The notes under the pieces are model-generated. The model was not told the DNA's origin and searched no databases. It was given only the letters and a program-made list of their open reading frames with translations. Both the position numbers and the translations under genes were made by a program. 64,000 nt of DNA from Lysobacterales bacterium (GTDB taxonomy: Bacteria; Pseudomonadota; Gammaproteobacteria; Xanthomonadales; Xanthomonadaceae), in assembly GCA_017302135.1 (NCBI GenBank), contig JAFLDZ010000009.1:1-64000 (forward strand), in the 5' to 3' direction. Shown here piece by piece: positions 58,357-64,000 of the stretch (positions are counted from its first letter, which is position 1; every line of letters starts with the position of its first letter).

Positions 58357-58940
58357 GACACTCGCGTCCAATCCATGAACCACTGTCCCTGCCAGGTCTT
58401 GCCGTCGTCGTAAGACAGCGCCTGGTGCCAGCGGCAGGACTTCGGTGTGATCCTGTCCCATACGCCGCGAACCTTCATCGGTTTGTCGCCATCCATGTCG
58501 TCGGCGACGAAAGTCCCGGCACCGTCGACGAACACGCCGGTGGTTCCGGGCGTGGTCAGTACGCCGGACTTCGCGTTGACCCAGAAGTCCGACCACACAC
58601 GTTTTTCGACATCGAGCAGGCGCAGGCCCATGCCGCTGAAGTTGCGTGCGGGGATGCGCAGCTCTTCGATGCTGCCGACACCGCCAAGGATGGTCCAGCA
58701 GGTCGCCTCGCCTTCGAACACATCCCAGTCGTCGGTACCCAAGGTCTTCAGGCGGCGATGCTGGATCTTCCACTCGCCTGCAAGGAAGTCGAAATCCCCG
58801 GGTTTGCCGTAGGGCGCCTCGGCAGCCGCATCGATCGTCGAGGCAAGGGCGCTGCCTGTTCCGGTGACGCAGACCGCCAGCCCGGCGGCGGCGGTTTTCA
58901 GCAGGGTGCGGCGGGAATCGTCGGCGGGGGCGTGGCTCAT
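58353..58940 (-). CDS. DUF1579-like protein with Tat signal (exported copy)
   Basis: 195 aa starting MSHAPADDSRRTLLKTAAAG. The twin-arginine SRRTLLK and AGLAVCVTGTGSALA indicate export of a folded protein. The mature part, GDFDFLAGEWKIQHRRLKTL, ATCWTILGGVGSIEELRIPA and WHQALSYDDGKTWQ, parallels the cytosolic neighbour, so this is a tandem duplicate with different compartments. Transcribed from the operator-bearing region shared with the divergent WYL regulator. Confidence 0.8.
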   Translation of the reverse strand: MSHAPADDSRRTLLKTAAAGLAVCVTGTGSALASTIDAAAEAPYGKPGDFDFLAGEWKIQHRRLKTLGTDDWDVFEGEATCWTILGGVGSIEELRIPARNFSGMGLRLLDVEKRVWSDFWVNAKSGVLTTPGTTGVFVDGAGTFVADDMDGDKPMKVRGVWDRITPKSCRWHQALSYDDGKTWQGQWFMDWTRVS

Positions 58941-58986
58941 GGCGGTGCTCCGATCGTAAGAAGTGCCGAGACCATAGCCGCCAATA

Positions 58987-59005
58987 CCTGACAACTATCG
59001 TCAGG
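58987..59005. promoter_or_regulatory. Palindromic operator candidate
   Basis: CCTGACAACTATCGTCAGG has six-base inverted arms (CCTGAC / GTCAGG) and lies between the divergent starts at 58940 and 59049. YafY-type WYL regulators often bind TGACA-containing palindromes, so this is a likely autoregulatory site. Confidence 0.65.
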
Positions 59006-59048
59006 AATACACTTGCAGTCTGCACACCGTGAACCGGAACGAGTTGCC

Positions 59049-60008
59049 ATGCGCGCGAGCCGTCTGCTGTCGATCCTGATGCTGCTGCAGCTGCGCGACC
59101 GGCTGACCGCCGAGGCGTTGGCGGCGGAGTTCGAGGTTTCGGTGCGCACGATCTATCGCGACATCGACAAGCTCGCCGAAGCCGGCGTGCCGGTGTACGC
59201 CGATCGCGGCCCGGGGGGTGGCTTCCGCCTGATCGATGGCTACCGCACGCGCCTGACCGGGCTCGCGGCGGACGAGGTGGAGGCATTGTTGATGATCGGA
59301 TTACCCGGGCCGGCGGCAGCGCTGGGCATGGGCCCGGCGGCGTCGAATGCGAGCCGGAAAATGCTTGCCTCGCTGCCGCGATCTTCCGGCGACATGGCCG
59401 GGCGGATGGGCGCGCGTTTCCACCTCGATCCGGTCGACTGGTATCGCGACGACGAACCGTTGCAGCAGCTGCCCGCGATCGCCCGCGCGGTGCTCGACCA
59501 CAGCGTGCTGGCGATGACCTACGACAGCTGGCGCGGCGTCCGCGAGCGGGTGGTGGAACCCTTCGGCTTGGTGCTGAAAGCCGGCGCCTGGTATCTGGTT
59601 GCGCGCAGCGAAGGCGTCGCGCGGATCTACAAGGTCGCGAACATTCTGCGGCACGAAGTTCAGGACACCCACTTCGAGCGTCCGCCCGACTTCGATCTCG
59701 ACTCATGGTGGTCGGCGGAGACCGCGCGCTTCGAAGCTGGGCTGCGCACCGGCACCGCGCAGTTGCGGGCGACGGCATTGGGCTTGAAACGGCTGTCGCA
59801 GCTCGGCGCGTTCGCGCAGCGTGCGGTGCAGACGGCGGCGCCGGCCGACGACGCAGGTTGGTCGAGTCTGTCGCTGCCGATCGAAACCATCGATCACGCC
59901 GCGCTGACCCTGCTCGGTATCGGTCCGGAGGTCGTGGTGCTGGCGCCGGACGCGCTCAGGCTGCGGCTGCAGGATCTCGCCGCCGACATCGTCGATCGCT
60001 GCGCATGA
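59049..60008 (+). CDS. HTH/WYL-domain transcriptional regulator (YafY-like)
   Basis: 319 aa. The winged helix-turn-helix is at the N-terminus (RLLSILMLLQLRDRLTAEAL, EVSVRTIYRDIDKLAEAGVP). A Gly-rich loop (RGPGGGFRLIDGYRT) is followed by a WYL domain (YDSWRGVRERVVEPFGLVLK, GAWYLVARSEGVARIYKVAN) and a WCX C-terminus. Binds a ligand or nucleic acid through WYL and represses or activates divergent genes. It probably controls the DUF1579 pair across the palindrome at 58987. Start at 59049 gives a standard helix-turn-helix offset. Confidence 0.88.
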   Translation: MRASRLLSILMLLQLRDRLTAEALAAEFEVSVRTIYRDIDKLAEAGVPVYADRGPGGGFRLIDGYRTRLTGLAADEVEALLMIGLPGPAAALGMGPAASNASRKMLASLPRSSGDMAGRMGARFHLDPVDWYRDDEPLQQLPAIARAVLDHSVLAMTYDSWRGVRERVVEPFGLVLKAGAWYLVARSEGVARIYKVANILRHEVQDTHFERPPDFDLDSWWSAETARFEAGLRTGTAQLRATALGLKRLSQLGAFAQRAVQTAAPADDAGWSSLSLPIETIDHAALTLLGIGPEVVVLAPDALRLRLQDLAADIVDRCA

Positions 60009-60090
60009 GTGCCGCGACTTTCGTCGAAGCCGCCCGCCTGCGCCAGCGCGCGCCGTACACTCGCCGGACTGCTGTTTCGACGGGGCGCGC

Positions 60091-63000
60091 ATGATTCCAG
60101 GCTGGGTACTGCTGCTGGTGTCGCTGAGCTATGTGGGCGTGCTGTTCGCGGTCGCGTATCTGGGCGATCTGCGCGGCGCAATGCCGCGCTGGCGCTGGGC
60201 GCGGCCATTGATCTATTCGCTGGCGCTGGCGGTGTACTGCTCGTCGTGGACGTTCTACGGCGCGGTCGGCACCGCCGCGCGCACCGGGCTGGGCTTTCTG
60301 CCGATCTATCTCGGTCCGCTGCTGATGCTGATGTTCGGCTGGCGCATTCTCGAACGCCTCGCTTTGATCTCCGGCGAACACCGCATCGTGTCGATCGCCG
60401 ATTTCCTGTCGTCGCGCTACGGCCGCGCGCCCGGGCTCGCGGCGCTGGTCGCGGCAGTGGCGCTGATCGCCGCAGTGCCCTACGTCGCACTGCAGTTCAA
60501 GGCGGTGGCGATGAGCGTCGAAGTGCTGGCGCCGGGCAGCGACGATGCGCTGTTCGCCGACCCTGCGCTGTACGTCGCGCTGTTGCTCGCGGTGTTCGCG
60601 ATCCTGTTCGGTACGCGCCAGATCGATGCCACCGAACACCATCGCGGCATGGTGCTGGCGGTGGCGCTGGAGTCGCTGGTGAAGCTGCTCGCATTCGTCG
60701 CCATCGGCATCTTCGCGCTGCTGCATCTGCCCGGCGATGCACCGCTTGGCGCGCGCGTCGCTGAAGCCGCGCGCGTGGTGACCGCGCCGGGATTGCCAAC
60801 CGGTTTCATCGCACAGACGCTGATCGCGTTCGCCGCGATCATCTGTCTGCCGCGCCAGTTCCACGTCGCGGTGGTCGAATGCCAGGACCCCGCCGATATC
60901 CGCCCGGCGCGCTGGTTGTTCGGCGGCTATCTCGTGATTTTCAGCCTGTTCGTCGTGCCGATCACGCTGGCAGGGCAGTCGCTGCTGGCCGGCAGTGGCG
61001 TGTCGCCCGACACCTATGTGCTCGCGCTGCCGCTGGCGCTGGATCAGGAAGCACTGGCGCTGCTGGCCTACATCGGCGGGTTTTCCGCAGCGACCGGCAT
61101 GGTCATCGTGTCCAGCGTCGCGCTCTCGACCATGGTCAGCAACGATCTGGTGATGCCGCTGCTGTTGCGCAACGGCGTGCTGTCCGAAGGCGGCGGCATC
61201 GATCGGCAAGTGCTGTGGGTGCGGCGCGTGACGATCCTCGCGCTGGCACTGATGGCCTACGGTTATCACCGCAGTGCGGCGGTGGGCGACAGTCTTGCGC
61301 AGCACGGTCTGCTCGCATTCGCGGCGGTGGCGCAATTCGCGCCCGCGTTGATTGGTGGCCTCTACTGGCGTGGTGCCAGTCGTGCCGGTGCGTTCGCGGG
61401 ATTGCTGCTCGGCGCGCTGACCTGGGCGTACACGCTGCTGTTGCCGGTGCTGGCGCAGAGCGGCGTGGTCGGCAGCGACTGGATCGAACACGGCCCGCTC
61501 GGTATCGGTTGGCTGCGCCCGCGACAGCTGTTCGGCCTGACCGGCTGGGATCCGCTCACCCACGGCGTGTTCTGGTCGCTGCTGTTCAATGTCGGCGCGC
61601 TGTTCCTGGTCTCGGCGCAACGCCGGCCGCGCCTGCAGGAACAATTGCTGGCCGCGACCTACCTCGATCCCTACGCGCAGCGCTCGCCGCTGGGGCCGGG
61701 CGGATGGGCGGGCAGCATCCGCAGCGGCGATCTGCTGGCCTTGGCCGAACGCATCCTCGGCGAGCGTCACGCGCGCCGCGCCTTCGACGAATACGCGCAG
61801 GGCCAAGGCCGCCAATGGCAGCCGGAGCAACTCGCCGACCGCGCGCTGATGCAGTTCACCGAACGGCAGCTGGCGTCCGCGATCGGCGCGGCGTCGGCGC
61901 GGCTCACGCTCACCAGCGCACTGCGCGGCTCCGGCATGGAGCTGGGCGAAGTGGTGTCGCTGCTTGACGAAGCCAGTCAGGAATTGCGCTTCAACCGCCA
62001 GGTGTTGTCGACCACGCTGGAGAACATCAGTCAGGGCGTGAGCGTGGTCGATGCCGACATGTGTCTCATTGCATGGAACCGCCGTTATCAGGACATGCTC
62101 GGTTATCCCGACGGCATGCTTTACGTCGGCCGGCCGATCGCCGAACTGATCCGCTGGAATGCAGAACGCGCGGAATTGAGCGTCGCCGATCCGGCCATCA
62201 TCGACGACATCGAAGAGCAGGTGCGGCGCAGGTTGGAGCATCTGCGCGTGGGACAGCCTTACGTGTATCAACGCGTGCGCGGCAACGGTCAGGTGATCGA
62301 AATGCGCGGGCAGCCGCTGCCGGGCGGCGGCTACGTCACCAGCTTCAGCGACATCACCGATTACAAGCGCGCCGAGCAAGCCTTGCGCGACATCAACGAG
62401 ACACTGGAACAGCGCGTCGAACTCCGCACCCGCGAAGCCGAAGCCGCGCAGCAGTCGAAGACCCGCTTCCTCGCCGCCGTCAGTCACGACGTGCTGCAGC
62501 CGTTGAACGCCGCGCGCCTGTTCGCATCGGCGCTGCGCGAAACCGTCGATCACGACGAACGCACGCATCTCGCCGAACGCGTCGACACCGCACTGCGCGC
62601 AGCCGAAGATCTGCTCGACGGCCTGCTCGATGTCTCGCGGCTCGATGCCGGCGCATTGCAGCCGGAACTCACCCATTTCGATGCCGCCGAACTGCTGCAG
62701 GAGCTTGCCGCACAGTACGCACCCAGCGCAGCGGGTCGCGGTCTCACGCTGCGGGTGCATGCGGGTACGGATGTATTCGTGCGCAGCGACCGTCGTCTGC
62801 TGCGCCGCGCGCTGCAGAACTTCCTCGCCAACGCCTTGCGCTACACCCGCGAAGGCGGTGTGCTGCTCGGTCTGCGTCGACGCGGGCAACAGATCGAATG
62901 CCAGGTGTGGGACACCGGCCCCGGCATTCCGGAACATCATCTGACCCAGATCTTCGAGGAATTCCGCCGCTTCGATCAGCCCGGCGTCGGCGGCGAACGC

Positions 63001-63543
63001 GGTCTCGGCCTCGGTCTTTCCATTTGCCAACGCATCGCGCGCACGCTCGACCATCCGCTGCGCGTGAACTCGCGCGTCGGCAGCGGCAGCGTGTTCTCGA
63101 TCCGCGTACCGGTCGGCGCGATCACCCGGCAACCCGTGCTGCGCGAGATCGTGCCGGCCCCCGACGCGCTCGCCGGCCTGCGCGTGCTGTGCGTCGACAA
63201 CGACCCGGAAATCCTCGACGGCATGCGCGCCCTGCTCGGCCGCTGGAAAGCGATCGCGCTTACCGCCGCGACCGTCGACGAAGCGCTGGCGCATATCGAT
63301 GCCAGCGATCCCGAATCGCTACCGGATGTCGCCCTCGTCGATTACCACCTGCATGACCGGCTTGACGGTCTTGGTGTGATCGCCGAGCTGCGCCGTCGCG
63401 CGAAGCGAGATCTGCCTGCGGCGCTGTTGACCGGCGATGGCAGCGACACGCTGAAGCACGCCGCGCGCGAATACGGATGCGCGGTGTTGACCAAGCCGGT
63501 GAAGCCGGCGTCGCTGCGGGCTTGGTTGGGGGCTTGGGGGTGA
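60091..63543 (+). CDS. Hybrid sensor histidine kinase with Na+/solute symporter sensor domain (CbrA/PAS-type)
   Basis: 1150 aa. The N-terminal ~490 residues form about 13 transmembrane helices of the SSS (sodium:solute symporter) family, e.g. LIYSLALAVYCSSWTFYGAV, YLGPLLMLMFGWRILERLAL. A linker of about 100 residues follows, then a PAS domain (QGVSVVDADMCLIAWNRRYQ). The HisKA phospho-acceptor is in AAVSHDVLQPLNAARL (His about 797). The HATPase_c has NFLANALRYTREGGVLLGL and GLGLGLSICQRIA. The C-terminal receiver (about 1025-1150) has its phospho-Asp in VALVDYHLHD (about 1083). It likely couples transport to signalling. No dedicated separate response regulator is adjacent. Confidence 0.93.
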   Translation: MIPGWVLLLVSLSYVGVLFAVAYLGDLRGAMPRWRWARPLIYSLALAVYCSSWTFYGAVGTAARTGLGFLPIYLGPLLMLMFGWRILERLALISGEHRIVSIADFLSSRYGRAPGLAALVAAVALIAAVPYVALQFKAVAMSVEVLAPGSDDALFADPALYVALLLAVFAILFGTRQIDATEHHRGMVLAVALESLVKLLAFVAIGIFALLHLPGDAPLGARVAEAARVVTAPGLPTGFIAQTLIAFAAIICLPRQFHVAVVECQDPADIRPARWLFGGYLVIFSLFVVPITLAGQSLLAGSGVSPDTYVLALPLALDQEALALLAYIGGFSAATGMVIVSSVALSTMVSNDLVMPLLLRNGVLSEGGGIDRQVLWVRRVTILALALMAYGYHRSAAVGDSLAQHGLLAFAAVAQFAPALIGGLYWRGASRAGAFAGLLLGALTWAYTLLLPVLAQSGVVGSDWIEHGPLGIGWLRPRQLFGLTGWDPLTHGVFWSLLFNVGALFLVSAQRRPRLQEQLLAATYLDPYAQRSPLGPGGWAGSIRSGDLLALAERILGERHARRAFDEYAQGQGRQWQPEQLADRALMQFTERQLASAIGAASARLTLTSALRGSGMELGEVVSLLDEASQELRFNRQVLSTTLENISQGVSVVDADMCLIAWNRRYQDMLGYPDGMLYVGRPIAELIRWNAERAELSVADPAIIDDIEEQVRRRLEHLRVGQPYVYQRVRGNGQVIEMRGQPLPGGGYVTSFSDITDYKRAEQALRDINETLEQRVELRTREAEAAQQSKTRFLAAVSHDVLQPLNAARLFASALRETVDHDERTHLAERVDTALRAAEDLLDGLLDVSRLDAGALQPELTHFDAAELLQELAAQYAPSAAGRGLTLRVHAGTDVFVRSDRRLLRRALQNFLANALRYTREGGVLLGLRRRGQQIECQVWDTGPGIPEHHLTQIFEEFRRFDQPGVGGERGLGLGLSICQRIARTLDHPLRVNSRVGSGSVFSIRVPVGAITRQPVLREIVPAPDALAGLRVLCVDNDPEILDGMRALLGRWKAIALTAATVDEALAHIDASDPESLPDVALVDYHLHDRLDGLGVIAELRRRAKRDLPAALLTGDGSDTLKHAAREYGCAVLTKPVKPASLRAWLGAWG

Positions 63544-63700
63544 GGCTGTTAGATGTTGCAGGGTGGATCTATCGACAAGATTTTTTTCTGGACTGGTAGG
63601 CTGTTGATGTACCCGATTGCGGGTGATAACCATGGTTAGGCTGCCAACACTTTTCGTCTTTGCAATCACGTAACAAACAAGCCATGAGAGGCCAATCACG

Positions 63701-64000
63701 ATGAAGATTCGGAAGGTGAAATGGAAAGATCACCCGGTACTAGGCGATCTTCTTCTGGACTTCATCAATACAGCTTCTGGACAACCTTTTGGGACGATCA
63801 TCTTTGCAGGTGAAAACGGGACGGGTAAATCAACAATTCTTGAAGATCTTGGTTCGTTCTTAAATATCGGATCCTTCGAGAAGTTTGAATATATCGAATA
63901 TACGGTAAATGGAAATATCTACAAAGCCGTTCCAACCACTGATGGAACAACCCATCCAAATTTCTTCGATGTCACCAACTCAGATGGCTCAACTCAGAGA
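63701..64000 (+). CDS. AAA-family ATPase, N-terminal fragment (runs off right edge)
   Basis: 100 codons seen from ATG 63701: MKIRKVKWKDHPVLGDLLLD, then TIIFAGENGTGKSTILEDLG (Walker A GENGTGKST, about 37-45). This is the AAA_15/AAA_23-type beginning shared by SMC-like and defence ATPases. The remainder is outside the window. It is markedly AT-rich compared with the kinase before it, and 63544-63700 is also AT-rich, so a transferred segment seems to start here. Specific system not identifiable. Confidence 0.75.
   Translation, partial: MKIRKVKWKDHPVLGDLLLDFINTASGQPFGTIIFAGENGTGKSTILEDLGSFLNIGSFEKFEYIEYTVNGNIYKAVPTTDGTTHPNFFDVTNSDGSTQR

Noticed and set aside
59956..63294. 1112-codon open frame antisense to the hybrid kinase
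   Set aside because: Product is His/Gln/Arg-rich without domains, and mirrors the kinase codons; long antisense frames arise from high third-position GC.

Overview
The window looks like a chromosomal segment, spanning the replication origin, from a gammaproteobacterium of the Xanthomonadaceae/Lysobacteraceae group (Lysobacter-, Luteimonas- or Xanthomonas-like). Evidence: the divergent origin layout rpmH-rnpA-yidC-mnmE (minus) against dnaA-dnaN-recF-gyrB (plus), the downstream block tonB-exbB-exbD-exbD-pdxJ-cls in the order known from Xanthomonas, high GC at third codon positions, and palindromic repeats built on a GGGAGGGCCTTCAGGCCC core. No tRNA or rRNA gene was recognised. Genus cannot be fixed from the sequence alone.

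Left part (1-7.4 kb) is accessory. It opens with the start of an IS110-family transposase running off the left edge, with its non-coding end next to a REP palindrome. An OLD-family ATPase/TOPRIM nuclease follows, then a minus-strand oxygenase cassette at 2.7-7.0 kb. The cassette holds a small helical protein, a DUF6065-like protein, a 93-aa peptide with a KKAA-repeat tail, a JmjC-type cupin, a cytochrome P450 and a 2OG-Fe(II) oxygenase. Two strong hairpins separate the peptide gene from the enzyme genes. The cassette lies between a complete NAD-dependent epimerase gene (7.4-8.6 kb) and a decayed extra copy of that gene's 3' end (2.5 kb). A genetically separate peptide plus several oxidative enzymes is the strongest candidate here for an undescribed system, possibly RiPP-like or a modified histone-like peptide.

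8.6-38 kb is mostly core metabolism and envelope. It includes icd with its kinase/phosphatase aceK, a methyltransferase, rluE, hrpB carrying an in-frame palindromic-repeat insertion, a secreted endonuclease I, an AT-rich orphan Cap15-like (CBASS effector-like) membrane protein, two tandem serine beta-lactamase-like genes, tatD, two ABC exporters (yadGH-like and natAB-like), a ferredoxin-NADP reductase, a TAP-like hydrolase and a lipoprotein-type TonB protein. It ends with mnmE-yidC-rnpA-rpmH.

38.5-54 kb is the origin and replication block, with a predicted oriC between dnaA and dnaN. A decayed gene lies between recF and gyrB. Then come an M48 lipoprotein protease, a TPR protein, the TonB energy system with three exbD genes, pdxJ and cls. 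54-64 kb holds a PA0069-type radical SAM protein, a 2OG oxygenase, rpmB-rpmG, a tandem DUF1579-like pair facing a WYL regulator across a palindromic operator candidate, and a large transporter-fused hybrid histidine kinase. An AT-rich AAA ATPase gene is cut by the right edge.
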